Shown: positions 13,926 through 22,138 of the stretch, piece by piece
How the letters are laid out: each line of letters opens with the position of its first letter
Position numbering within the stretch: the stretch's first letter is position 1
Origin: an uncultured Collinsella sp.
GTDB lineage: Bacteria; Actinomycetota; Coriobacteriia; Coriobacteriales; Coriobacteriaceae
Reading direction: 5' to 3'
NCBI GenBank assembly: GCA_902476475.1
Contig: CABSDO010000022.1
Location: 1 to 22,313, forward strand
DNA: 22,313 nt
The notes under the pieces: model-generated
What the model was told of the DNA's origin: nothing
Databases searched by the model: none
Seen by the model: only the letters and a program-made list of their open reading frames with translations
Position numbers and translations under genes: made by a program

Positions 13926-16568
13926 ATGTTAGATAGATTTACCGATCGAGCGCGCAAGGTCATGTCGATGGCCAAACAGGAGGCGCTCGATCTTCATTCA
14001 AATAAGGTGCGCACCGAGCACCTGCTGCTCGCGCTTGCCAAGGAGGACGAGGGCATTGCCGCCGAGGCACTGCGCTCGCTCGACATCTCCTACGACGACA
14101 TCATGGATACCCTCAAGGAGGTCCAGACCACGGTTCCCGAGCCCAGTGAGGAGACCGAGGCGGCTAAGCTCGCCTTTACGCCGCTCGTCATTAGCGTTAT
14201 GGAGCGTTCATTCCGCGTGGCGCGTGAGAATAACCAGACCTACGTGTCGACCGAGCACTTGCTGATCGGCATCGTCGAAGAGGGCAACGGCATGGCCATG
14301 GACATCCTCATGCGCCTGGGTGTGTCGTCCGCCTCTATCAAAAAGGCTATCGAGAAACTCACTGCCAAGGACCAGGACAAGAAGCGTCCGCTCGCCGGCG
14401 CCGGTGCCGGGCGTCCCGGTGCGGGCCTGCCGTTCTTTAGCGGCTCGGATGCCTCTCAGCAAAAGGGGAGTGGCACCGATACGCTTAAGCAGTTCGCGAC
14501 CAACCTCACGCAGAAGGCGCGCGATGGCGAGCTCGACCCTGTAATTGGTCGCGAAAAGGAAGTCCAGCGTATGATGGAAATTCTTTCGCGCCGCACCAAG
14601 AACAACCCGCTCATTCTGGGCGACCCCGGCGTGGGCAAGACGGCCATCGTCGAGGGCCTGGCTCAGCAGATTGCAGCCGGCAACGTGCCCGAGAACCTCA
14701 TGAACCAGAATATCTGGACGCTCGACCTGCCGGGCCTCGTGGCGGGTGCCAAGTATCGCGGCGAGTTTGAGGAGCGCCTCAAGAACGTGATCCAGGAGGC
14801 CACCGAAGCCGACGACGTCATCCTGTTTATCGACGAGATGCACACCATCATCGGTGCCGGTTCTGCTGAGGGCTCCATCGACGCGAGCTCTATGCTCAAG
14901 CCCGTGCTCGCGCGCGGTGCCTTCCAGATTATCGGCGCCACCACGGCCGAGGAATTCCGCAAGTACCTCACCAAGGACCCGGCCTTCGAGCGTCGCTTCC
15001 AGACCATCGATGTCGAGGAGCCGAGCGTCGAGGACACGGTCAAGATCCTGACCGCGCTCAAGCCGCGCTACGAGGAGCACCACCATGTGCGCTATACGCA
15101 GGGTGCTATCGAGGCCGCCGCGAACCTTTCCAACCGCTACATCCAGGATCGCTTCCTGCCCGATAAGGCCATCGACCTCATTGACGAGGCCGGTGCCCGC
15201 GCTCGCATCGCCGCGAATCGCGCGCCCGAGCCGGTGCGCGAGGCCGAGCATCGCATAGAGGAGCTCAAGGCCGCCGCGCAGGAGGCCACCGAGAGCGACG
15301 ACATGAACAAGGCCGCCGAGATTACCGAGCGGCAGAAGGCCGCCGAGATTGAGCTCGCCGAGGCCAAGGCCGCCTGGACCGCCGAGCTCGACGCCAGCCC
15401 GCTCACCATCGATGTGAGTCAGATCGCCGATATCGTGTCCGTGACTTCGGGCGTACCGGTGTCCTCGCTTACCGAGAGCGAGAGCCGTCGCCTGCTGCAG
15501 GCCGAAAGCGTGCTCAAGACCCGCATTATCGGCCAGGACGAGGCCGTCGAGGCCGTTGCCAAGGCCGTGCGCCGCAGTCGCTCGCCGCTCAAGGATCCGC
15601 GTCGCCCCGGCGGCAGCTTTATCTTCCTGGGCCCCACCGGCACGGGCAAGACCGAGCTTGCCAAGACGCTCGCCGAGTATCTCTTTGGCAGCAAGGACGC
15701 GCTCATCAGCTTCGACATGTCGGAGTTTGGCAGCGAGTTCGAGGTCTCCAAGCTTATCGGTAGCCCTCCGGGTTACGTGGGTCACGACGAGGGCGGCCAG
15801 CTCACCAAGGCTGTTCGCCGTCATCCGTACTCGGTCGTGCTGTTCGACGAGATCGAGAAGGCGCACCCTGATATCTTCAACATCTTGCTACAGGTGCTGG
15901 AGGAGGGCCGCCTGACCGATAGCCAGGGCAAGACGGTCGATTTCCGCAACACCGTGATTATCATGACGTCCAACGTGGGCGCCCGCGAGATCGCGCAGGA
16001 TGCGAGCGTGGGCTTTGGCACCACCGGCGAGCAGGGTCTCACGTCGAGCGAGATCCGCGGCCGTGCGATGGGCGAGCTCAAGCGCCTGTTCCGCCCCGAG
16101 CTGCTCAACCGTATCGATGACATCGTGGTGTTCCAGAAGCTTTCGGGCGAGAACCTGACCAAGATCGCTCACCTGCTGGTGGACGACCTGCGCCAGCGCC
16201 TGATTGCCAACGGCATGAACATCAAGCTCACCGATGCGGCCTACGACAAGATTGTGGCCGAGGGCACCGACCTCACCAACGGTGCGCGTCCGCTGCGCCG
16301 CGCCATCCAAAAGCTCATTGAGGATCCGTTGTCCGAGGAGCTGCTGGCCGGCGAGTGGGGCAGTGGCGATACCGTCCTGTGCGATGTGGCCGACGGCAAG
16401 TTTGTCTTTAGCCATGGTACGGGCGAGATCCCGGCACCGCGTCCGGCGGGCACGCTCGGTGGCGATACCGCTCCGGCGGCGCCGCACACCGGAAACGCTG
16501 CGCCTGTGAGTAGTGGCGTGACCTCGGGCCCCGGCGGTATGATGCAAGCTGGCTCCGGCGCGCTGTAG
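13926..16568 (+). CDS. clpC: ATP-dependent Clp protease ATP-binding subunit ClpC
   Basis: An 880-residue AAA+ unfoldase that feeds damaged or tagged proteins to ClpP in the cytoplasm. In order: two Clp-N repeats (about 1-145, starting MLDRFTDRARKVMSMAKQEA), a Gly-rich linker, the first AAA domain with Walker A GDPGVGKT (232-239) and Walker B ILFIDEMH, a short coiled middle domain (about 430-480), and the second AAA domain with GPTGTGKT (569-576), VVLFDEIEKAH and the clamp sequence GSPPGYVGHDEGG. A VGFG loop at about 695, of the type that docks ClpP, and the short middle domain favour ClpC over ClpB. The C-terminus adds about 50 Gly/Pro/Ala-rich residues. ATG 13926 has TAAGGAAA upstream; an in-frame start 11 codons earlier (13893) overlaps the T-run of the leader hairpin. 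The gene is followed by its own terminator. Confidence 0.95.
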   Translation: MLDRFTDRARKVMSMAKQEALDLHSNKVRTEHLLLALAKEDEGIAAEALRSLDISYDDIMDTLKEVQTTVPEPSEETEAAKLAFTPLVISVMERSFRVARENNQTYVSTEHLLIGIVEEGNGMAMDILMRLGVSSASIKKAIEKLTAKDQDKKRPLAGAGAGRPGAGLPFFSGSDASQQKGSGTDTLKQFATNLTQKARDGELDPVIGREKEVQRMMEILSRRTKNNPLILGDPGVGKTAIVEGLAQQIAAGNVPENLMNQNIWTLDLPGLVAGAKYRGEFEERLKNVIQEATEADDVILFIDEMHTIIGAGSAEGSIDASSMLKPVLARGAFQIIGATTAEEFRKYLTKDPAFERRFQTIDVEEPSVEDTVKILTALKPRYEEHHHVRYTQGAIEAAANLSNRYIQDRFLPDKAIDLIDEAGARARIAANRAPEPVREAEHRIEELKAAAQEATESDDMNKAAEITERQKAAEIELAEAKAAWTAELDASPLTIDVSQIADIVSVTSGVPVSSLTESESRRLLQAESVLKTRIIGQDEAVEAVAKAVRRSRSPLKDPRRPGGSFIFLGPTGTGKTELAKTLAEYLFGSKDALISFDMSEFGSEFEVSKLIGSPPGYVGHDEGGQLTKAVRRHPYSVVLFDEIEKAHPDIFNILLQVLEEGRLTDSQGKTVDFRNTVIIMTSNVGAREIAQDASVGFGTTGEQGLTSSEIRGRAMGELKRLFRPELLNRIDDIVVFQKLSGENLTKIAHLLVDDLRQRLIANGMNIKLTDAAYDKIVAEGTDLTNGARPLRRAIQKLIEDPLSEELLAGEWGSGDTVLCDVADGKFVFSHGTGEIPAPRPAGTLGGDTAPAAPHTGNAAPVSSGVTSGPGGMMQAGSGAL

Positions 16569-16593
16569 GGCGTGGCGACAATTTGATACGCTC

Positions 16594-16630
16594 AATCGAG
16601 GCGCTCTGGCAAGGGCGCCTCGATTTGTAG
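16594..16630 (+). terminator. Intrinsic terminator after clpC
   Basis: AATCGAGGCGC and GCGCCTCGATT, perfect 11-bp arms with a 10-nt loop, running into TTTGT 25 bp after the clpC stop. Confidence 0.75.
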
Positions 16631-16782
16631 AGCTGCGGTGATTGTGACCGTTACGCTCTGCGGTCCGCCGTTAGCCGATGATGCGAGGGCGCTCGGCGTT
16701 TTCGACTGGTTTATGCAAACGAAGTCTGGGAATATACAAGGCGCATGTCTTATTGTCTAACCAGTTGCGCCAAGGAGGCACC

Positions 16783-18240
16783 ATGGACTACAAGATTACT
16801 GGCTACGAGCCCGCCCAGCTGTTCCATTTCTTTGAGGAGGTTAGCGCGATCCCCCGTGGGTCTGGCAACGAGAAGGGCATCAGCGATTTCCTGGTTGCGT
16901 TTGCCAAGGAGCGCGGCCTTGACGTGTACCAGGACGAGGTCTACAACGTCATCATTCGCAAGCCCGCATCTGCCGGTGCCGAGAACGCCCCGACCGTGAT
17001 GTTGCAGGGCCATATCGACATGGTGTGCGACAAGTTGGGCTCCGTTGAGCACGACTTTACGACCGATGGTATCGACCTGGTCGTCAAGGATGGTGTCCTT
17101 ACCGCCAACGGCACCACCCTGGGTGCCGACAACGGCATTGCCGTCGCGCTTATGCTTACCGTGCTCAACGATGATTCGATTGTCCATCCGGCCCTCGAGT
17201 GCGTATTCACCACCGACGAGGAGACTGGCCTGGTCGGCGCCGAGACGCTCGACAAGTCCCAGATTAGCGCCCGCACCATGATTAACCTTGACTCCGAGGA
17301 AGAGGGCGTTGCCACCGTCAGCTGCGCCGGCGGCGTCGTCGTTACCTACACCTGCCCCATCGCGCGCGAGCACAAGACCGGTAGCACCCTCACGCTCGAC
17401 ATCTCCGGCCTGCTGGGCGGTCACTCCGGCTCCGACATCAACCTGGAGCGCGGCAATGGCAACCTCATCATGGCCCGCATCATCGACCGCCTGATGGTCG
17501 CCGGCGAGCCCGCCATCGTCAGCTTCAACGGCGGCACTAAGGACAACGCCATCAACCGTGAGTGCAAGGCCGAGCTGGTTTACGCCGACCACGCTGCCGC
17601 CGAGGCCGCGGCCCAGATCGCAAAGGACATCATCGCCGACGTCACCGCCGAGCTCGAGGTCTTCGACCCCGGCTTTACCTGCACCGTCGAGATTGCCGAC
17701 GACGCCGAGGTCGAGGCCATGGACCAGAAGTCCGCGCTTGCTCTCATCCGCGCTCTGCGTCTTGCCCCTAACGGCGTGATTCGCCGCAACGTCGCCACCG
17801 ACGGCTCCGTCGAGGTTTCCTCCAACATCGGCGTGGTTGCCACCTCTGACGACCAGGTCAAGATCATGCTGTCCCCGCGCTCCTCGATCACCTCGCTGCA
17901 GAACGAGTTCAAGGACCGCCTGCAGATGCTGGCCGATGTCCTGGGCTTCGACGCCAAGTTCGAGTTCGAGTATCCCGGCTGGAGCTATGCCGAGCATTCG
18001 CCGGTCCGCGACGTCTTTGTCGAGAGCTATCGCGAGCTCTTTGGCTCCGAGCTGCGCATCGAGTCCATTCACGCCGGCCTTGAGTGCGGCCTGTTTGTCG
18101 AGGCCCTGCACGGCCTGGACGCCATCGCCGTGGGCCCGACGCTCTCCGATGTCCACACCCCGGACGAGAGCATGGAGCTCGCTTCTGCCGAGCGCTTCTA
18201 CGAGTTGCTCATCGACGTTCTCAAGCGTCTCGCTGCGTAA
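16783..18240 (+). CDS. pepD: Aminoacyl-histidine dipeptidase (PepD, peptidase family M20C)
   Basis: A 485-residue cytosolic metallopeptidase, the same length as E. coli PepD. It cleaves a wide range of dipeptides, including Xaa-His types such as carnosine. The di-zinc site is readable: H77 and catalytic D79 in QGHIDMV, bridging D116 in GADNGI, general-base E146 and ligand E147 in TDEETGLVGAE, D170 in NLDSEEE, and H430 in HAGLECG. The inserted dimerisation lid contains the GLLGGHSGSDI motif. AAGGAGG (16772-16778) fixes ATG 16783; an upstream in-frame start is not supported. It is monocistronic, with a possible -10 (TATACA, 16733-16738) upstream and a strong terminator downstream. In an amino-acid-fermenting gut anaerobe it would supply amino acids from imported peptides. 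Confidence 0.93.
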   Translation: MDYKITGYEPAQLFHFFEEVSAIPRGSGNEKGISDFLVAFAKERGLDVYQDEVYNVIIRKPASAGAENAPTVMLQGHIDMVCDKLGSVEHDFTTDGIDLVVKDGVLTANGTTLGADNGIAVALMLTVLNDDSIVHPALECVFTTDEETGLVGAETLDKSQISARTMINLDSEEEGVATVSCAGGVVVTYTCPIAREHKTGSTLTLDISGLLGGHSGSDINLERGNGNLIMARIIDRLMVAGEPAIVSFNGGTKDNAINRECKAELVYADHAAAEAAAQIAKDIIADVTAELEVFDPGFTCTVEIADDAEVEAMDQKSALALIRALRLAPNGVIRRNVATDGSVEVSSNIGVVATSDDQVKIMLSPRSSITSLQNEFKDRLQMLADVLGFDAKFEFEYPGWSYAEHSPVRDVFVESYRELFGSELRIESIHAGLECGLFVEALHGLDAIAVGPTLSDVHTPDESMELASAERFYELLIDVLKRLAA

Positions 18241-18295
18241 AGATTGCGCTAGCAGCAGTCCGAGCCACGTGCTAGCGGATTGCAAATGACATTAC

Positions 18296-18344
18296 GAGAG
18301 GGGGCACCCGGTCTTTTGCGACAGGTGCCCCCTCTCTTCTTTTA
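18296..18344 (+). terminator. Strong intrinsic terminator between pepD and hipA
   Basis: GAGAGGGGGCACC and GGTGCCCCCTCTC form a perfect 13-bp stem with a 15-nt loop, followed by TTCTTTT. It ends pepD and faces the 3' end of the converging hipA gene, so it may serve both strands, although the T-run is only on the plus side. Confidence 0.85.
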
Positions 18345-18367
18345 AGAAATGGGAAATTGATTGGCGT

Positions 18368-19672
18368 CTAGCCCATATCCGCCTTGATGAGGTCGAGGGT
18401 GCGCTGGCAGTTTTCGCGGACGGGCCCGAGCATATGTTCGCGCAGGTCCGCCATGCCGGGCAGGTCGGCGTATTCGTCCATGACCTCCTCCATGCAAATG
18501 GGTACCTCGTAGGCGAGGTCCATCATGGTCGCAAAGCAAAACTTCTCGGTTAGCCCGGCATCGGTGAGCGCCGTCTCCAGCGCGGGGTCGCCCATACCGT
18601 GGTATCGGCGGATAGCGCCTGGACCGATGCGCCCCACACGATTTTCGCCGCCAACGCTCATGGCAAGGCGCGCCCGGCGGCGCATGCGCTCGTACGCCAA
18701 GCCCGATGCGACATCGTACATTCGAGCCATCATGGCTGCGCCGTCGTTTCCAAGGAGCAGGGAATAGTTTTTCGCATGCGCATCCGGTGCGCCGATAATG
18801 GCGTTGAAGAACAGTATCTGCGTAAACAGATACAGGTTAAGTTGATGGTGGCTCGTATTTACGAGGAGCTCTTGAATGTCGCGGGTGGTCGGGCCGCCGT
18901 CAGCCGTGTACTTTTGGGCGGGCATCACCCCAAGTGCCTGACAGAGGTCTTCTTGATGTAGGCGCCTGATCGTTCCGTCTTCGACTTTCATGCGGTCATA
19001 GCGCTCAACAATGAGGGCAGGTTCGTCCTCAAACATACGATATTCGACGTTTGCCGTTGCGATACCGGCGCGCTGGGCGCTTTTCATGCAGACAAACTCA
19101 TTGAGAGCCTCGAGTTTAAATCCGATAACGCCATTTTTGAAAATATGCGTCGTAGGCGAGGAGCCCATGCATTCGCACCAGCGGCCGTCTATGAGTGCGA
19201 GAGCGAACTTGCCCTGGTTGCCTCCGAGTGACCAACTTTCATCTAGACCCATCCACGATGCATCGCGGTCATCTCTGATCGACTTGAGGCGGAGAGCAAT
19301 TTCGTGGTCGTCTATAGGGCGGTATTCGCCGGCGCGATGCAGGACGGCATCGGCATCTTCTTCGGCACAAAACTGCACTCCGCCCGGACAGTCGAGTCCG
19401 ATATGGCTGAGCAACGCAACGGGATTGTTGGGCCTAACGTCGAATTCGGCGGCAATCGCTTTTCGTTGGTCCTCGCTGTCGGGTAGAAGGCCAAACAGGT
19501 ACGGATTCATGACCTGTTGGCTGTATGTACGATTTGATACGGGTATGTTGATCGATAATGCTGGCCCGTCATAGTCTTGATCATAGGCAAAGCTGACTAG
19601 ACCGTTCTCATCTTGCATGAGCGTTCCTGCAGGTTCGCCGCAAATAATAGTCCGAAGCGATGTGGTGGCCAT
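18368..19672 (-). CDS. hipA: HipA-type serine/threonine kinase toxin
   Basis: A 434-residue HipA-like kinase of usual length. HipA of E. coli phosphorylates glutamyl-tRNA synthetase and induces dormancy; relatives target other tRNA synthetases. The N-terminal subdomain (about 1-110) contains NPYLFGLLPDSE. The kinase core shows the Ser148 autophosphorylation loop SLGGNQGKFAL, ATP-binding Lys179 (THIFKN), the ERYDR motif, HQEDLCQALG, catalytic Asp297 and Asn302 in GAPDAHAKN, and metal-binding Asp320 in MYDVAS. GAPDAHAKN replaces the usual NGDAHAKN-like loop, a mild variation that keeps the key residues, so the enzyme should be active. It starts 3 nt after hipB, a coupled toxin-antitoxin pair. 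Its target is not predictable from the sequence. Confidence 0.9.
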   Translation of the reverse strand: MATTSLRTIICGEPAGTLMQDENGLVSFAYDQDYDGPALSINIPVSNRTYSQQVMNPYLFGLLPDSEDQRKAIAAEFDVRPNNPVALLSHIGLDCPGGVQFCAEEDADAVLHRAGEYRPIDDHEIALRLKSIRDDRDASWMGLDESWSLGGNQGKFALALIDGRWCECMGSSPTTHIFKNGVIGFKLEALNEFVCMKSAQRAGIATANVEYRMFEDEPALIVERYDRMKVEDGTIRRLHQEDLCQALGVMPAQKYTADGGPTTRDIQELLVNTSHHQLNLYLFTQILFFNAIIGAPDAHAKNYSLLLGNDGAAMMARMYDVASGLAYERMRRRARLAMSVGGENRVGRIGPGAIRRYHGMGDPALETALTDAGLTEKFCFATMMDLAYEVPICMEEVMDEYADLPGMADLREHMLGPVRENCQRTLDLIKADMG

Positions 19673-19675
19673 TGG

Positions 19676-20146
19676 CTATTTCCCGTCAGGCTTTGGTTGG
19701 ACAGATGCGTTCGCGGCAATCGAGACTCCGAGATTGGACATGGCGAAATCTGCGAAGGCTTTGTCGTAGAGTTCAGACGTAAAGGGGGCGTCTGCAAGAA
19801 CCGGAATGGCGGCGCAGCAACGGTAGCTATGAGAGGGACGTTGAGCGCGATGGCGTCTGGGGGTGCTGCGAGTTTGCAGATCGGCATGCGGAACGTTGGC
19901 TGATTGCTCGTTATTCGTTTTGACGATATCCCCTTGAGCGGCGAGCGCCAGTCCGAGAGCATTAAAGATCGCCAATAGCTTGTCGAGTCGAATGCCGGTG
20001 GCATCTCCCAGCTCGAGCGATGCGAGCAGGCGCTCCGAAACACCGGCTTTTTTAGCGAGGGCCGCACGGGTGATTCCCTGTGAGTCGCGTGCCTGGCGCA
20101 CGTAGATGCCAGCTTGGCGCGGCGTGGTGATGGGAAGGGTATCCAC
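19676..20146 (-). CDS. hipB: HipB-type XRE antitoxin and repressor
   Basis: A 156-residue protein with an XRE/Cro-type helix-turn-helix (about 12-75: GIYVRQARDSQGITRAALAK, then KAGVSERLLASLELG). It should bind HipA and repress the operon. The start is GTG at 20146 with AGGAGA (20152-20157) upstream. It is longer than E. coli HipB (about 88 residues). A linker rich in Arg/His/Cys (about 92-115, TRSTPRRHRAQRPSHSYRCC) separates the domain from an ordered-looking tail (TSELYDKAFADFAMSNLGVS). The odd linker could be native or reflect a pair of compensating frameshifts. The three repeated 15-bp words directly upstream are its likely operators. Confidence 0.85.
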   Translation of the reverse strand: MDTLPITTPRQAGIYVRQARDSQGITRAALAKKAGVSERLLASLELGDATGIRLDKLLAIFNALGLALAAQGDIVKTNNEQSANVPHADLQTRSTPRRHRAQRPSHSYRCCAAIPVLADAPFTSELYDKAFADFAMSNLGVSIAANASVQPKPDGK

Positions 20147-20160
20147 GGCAATCTCCTAAC

Positions 20161-20230
20161 GTGCAGACTTTTGCATATCAGTATGACATGCAAAAGTCTG
20201 CACGAATAGGCATTATGCAAAACTCTGCAT
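20161..20230. promoter_or_regulatory. Three-copy operator array upstream of hipB
   Basis: TGCAAAAGTCTGCAC occurs at 20189-20203 (plus), as an exact inverted copy at 20161-20175 (GTGCAGACTTTTGCA, 13-nt spacer), and as a 13/15 copy at 20216-20230 (TGCAAAACTCTGCAT). Each word is itself a TGCA-N6-TGCA dyad. The first copy begins 4 bp beyond the hipB ribosome site, so occupancy would block transcription of hipBA. This is typical of cooperative HipB binding to several sites. Confidence 0.75.
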
Positions 20231-20270
20231 GAGACTTCTACATTGACGTTGAGCTTATGAGAGGCACTTT

Positions 20271-20849
20271 TTATATCGCGAGAATCCCCAGATGCTCAAG
20301 CAAGATCTTAAGCCCGATGAGGATGAGCGCGACGCCGCCCACGATGGCGGCAGGTTTTTCGTAGCGCGAACCAAAGGTATGACCGATTGCCACGCCGGCA
20401 ACAGAGAAGATAAACGTCGTGATGCCGATAAGCGACACGGCGGGAACGATGTCGACCGAGAGCGCGGCAAACGAGATACCCACGGCGAGCGCGTCGATTG
20501 AGGTGGCGATGGCGAGGATCAGGTACTCTCCCAGGTCGATCTTTTCGGCATCCTTGCCGTCGCCTTCATTCTCGTCCTCGGTAAAGGCCTCCCATAGCAT
20601 TTTGCCGCCGATAAAGGCCAAAAGGATAAAGGCGATCCAATGGTCGATGGGTCCGATGATGCCCATGAATTGGCTGCCAAGCGCCCATCCGATCACGGGC
20701 ATGCCGGCCTGGAAGCCGCCAAAGAACAGGCCGAGCACCACGGCGACTTTAAGGTTGATCTTTTTCATGCCGAGACCCTTGCAGATGGAAACGGCAAAGG
20801 CGTCCATCGAAAGGCCAACGGCGAGCAACACGAGCTCTGCGAGTCCCAT
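20271..20849 (-). CDS. mntP: Putative manganese efflux pump MntP
   Basis: A 192-residue inner-membrane protein of the MntP (YebN/DUF204) family, which exports Mn2+. Six hydrophobic helices are visible. The two repeats carry the acidic transport motifs: D16 in GLSMDAFAVSICKG and D119 in ATSIDALAVGISFAA, plus E87 in the intervening helix (MLWEAF). The cytoplasmic loop between the repeats is strongly acidic (TEDENEGDGKDAEK). Length is close to E. coli MntP (188). ATG 20849 has GGGAG about 8 nt upstream. The leader contains an unusual GGGAGTAG box and hairpins, described separately. No terminator is obvious before hipB, so read-through into hipBA is possible. Confidence 0.9.
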   Translation of the reverse strand: MGLAELVLLAVGLSMDAFAVSICKGLGMKKINLKVAVVLGLFFGGFQAGMPVIGWALGSQFMGIIGPIDHWIAFILLAFIGGKMLWEAFTEDENEGDGKDAEKIDLGEYLILAIATSIDALAVGISFAALSVDIVPAVSLIGITTFIFSVAGVAIGHTFGSRYEKPAAIVGGVALILIGLKILLEHLGILAI

Positions 20850-21070
20850 AGTCTGGCTCCCTCTCTGCGGGCGAACCCGATTACACGACTACTCCCTCAT
20901 TTATATGAGACCCGATGCTACCACATGAGCAGCCAAAAGAGTCCCGTCCCAAATGGGCTACCTAAGCGGCGTTCGCTCATTCTGTAAGCATCGGATTTCG
21001 CGAGCGTGGCGGGGGCAAACCGTGAGAAACTATTTAGCGTTTATGGAGCGTATAGGATTGGAGCGATGCC
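20850..21070. other. Divergent intergenic region between mntP and disA
   Basis: About 220 bp with no gene. It must hold the mntP promoter (leftward) and the disA promoter (rightward). Apart from the mntP leader, only GGAG (21060-21063) before the disA start is clear. Confidence 0.5.
20857..20909 (-). promoter_or_regulatory. Structured mntP leader with GGGAGTAG box
   Basis: On the minus strand: a CTCAT-ATAA-ATGAG stem-loop (20896-20909), the word GAGGGAGTAG (20889-20898) overlapping it, then CGGG-UUCG-CCCG (20868-20879) and the ribosome site. GGGGAGUAG is a hallmark of the yybP-ykoY manganese riboswitch, which often precedes mntP. The rest of that aptamer does not fit in the roughly 45 nt available, so this is a resemblance only. 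Confidence 0.3.
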
Positions 21071-22138
21071 TTGGATAAGAACGAGTTGCAAAAGCGTATG
21101 GAACAGGCCATTCGTCTGACGGCACCTGGCCAGCCGATCCGCACCGCCCTCGACATGATCATTGCCGGTCACCTGGGCGCCCTTATCTGCGTCGGCGACA
21201 CCGAAAACGTGCTCGCTGCCGGTAACGATGGCTTCCCGCTCAACATTTCGTTCACCTCGAACCGTCTGTTCGAGCTTTCCAAGATGGACGGCGCCATCGT
21301 CATTGACGGTGACCTCACCCAGATTCTGCGCGCCAACTTCCACCTCAATCCCGATCCCTCACTCGCCACGAGCGAGACGGGCATGCGTCACCGTACTGCC
21401 GCTCGCATGTCGGTGCTCACCGACGCCATCGTGATCTCGGTTTCGGCTCGTCGTGCTGTCGTCAACGTGTATGTCCACGGCAAGAGCTACGAGATCCAGC
21501 CCGTCACCACCATCATGAGCTCGGTCAACCAGCTCGTCGCCACGCTCCAGACCACCCGGCAGTCGCTTGATCGCTCCCTGCTGCGCCTGACGGCCCTTGA
21601 GCTCGACGACTACGTTACGCTCGCCGACATTACCGGTATTTTCTCGAGTTTCGAGATCATGCAGCAGGCAAAGACTGAGCTTAAGGATTGTATCGTCAAG
21701 CTGGGCAACCAGGGCAAGCTCGTGCAGATGCAGCTCGAGCAGCTCGCCGGCTCCAGTATGGATACCGAGTATGACCTGATGATCCGCGACTACGCGAGCG
21801 ACTCCTCCGAGGCCAATGCCGAGAAGATTCGCGCCGAGCTTAGCCGCATGACGCCTAAGGACCTGTCCGACCCACAGCATGTGGCGGCGGTTCTGGGTTA
21901 TGACGACCTGGATGAGGACTCCGTCATGACGCCGCTGGGCCTGCGCACGCTTTCGCGCGTGTCCGTCGTGCGCGACGGCGTAGCCGAGAAGATTGTCGAC
22001 GAGTACGGCTCGCTGCAGGAACTCATGGACGACATCAGCGAGGATCCGGAGCGCCTGGGCGACTTTGGCGTTAACAACCCTGCCATTCTTGCGGACTCCC
22101 TGTACCGCATGAAGGGCACCAAACAGGGGAACGCATAA
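21071..22138 (+). CDS. disA: DNA integrity scanning protein DisA (diadenylate cyclase)
   Basis: A 355-residue DisA, which makes c-di-AMP from two ATP and stalls on branched DNA, linking DNA integrity to c-di-AMP signalling. The N-terminal DAC domain (about 1-145) has the DGA motif at 73-75 and the RHR motif at 106-108 (GMRHRTAARM), both catalytic. A helical spine (about 150-285) and the C-terminal helix-hairpin-helix DNA-binding domain follow (LRTLSRVSVVRDGVAEKIVDEYGSL). Length matches the family (about 350-360). The start is TTG 21071 with GGAG 7 nt upstream; nearby ATGs (21043, 21066) are out of frame. The stop overlaps the next start (TAATG), so disA and ispD are coupled. No radA neighbour is visible in the window. 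Confidence 0.95.
   Translation: MDKNELQKRMEQAIRLTAPGQPIRTALDMIIAGHLGALICVGDTENVLAAGNDGFPLNISFTSNRLFELSKMDGAIVIDGDLTQILRANFHLNPDPSLATSETGMRHRTAARMSVLTDAIVISVSARRAVVNVYVHGKSYEIQPVTTIMSSVNQLVATLQTTRQSLDRSLLRLTALELDDYVTLADITGIFSSFEIMQQAKTELKDCIVKLGNQGKLVQMQLEQLAGSSMDTEYDLMIRDYASDSSEANAEKIRAELSRMTPKDLSDPQHVAAVLGYDDLDEDSVMTPLGLRTLSRVSVVRDGVAEKIVDEYGSLQELMDDISEDPERLGDFGVNNPAILADSLYRMKGTKQGNA

Noticed and set aside
14208..15866. Leftward 552-codon open frame opposite clpC
   Set aside because: Antisense to the conserved AAA domains; Leu/Gly/Arg-rich with no domain pattern.
16750..18285. Leftward 511-codon open frame opposite pepD
   Set aside because: Antisense shadow of a gene whose metal ligands are all in the plus frame.
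20850..20935. Full yybP-ykoY riboswitch upstream of mntP
   Set aside because: Only the GGGAGTAG box matches; there is not enough sequence before the start codon for the complete aptamer.
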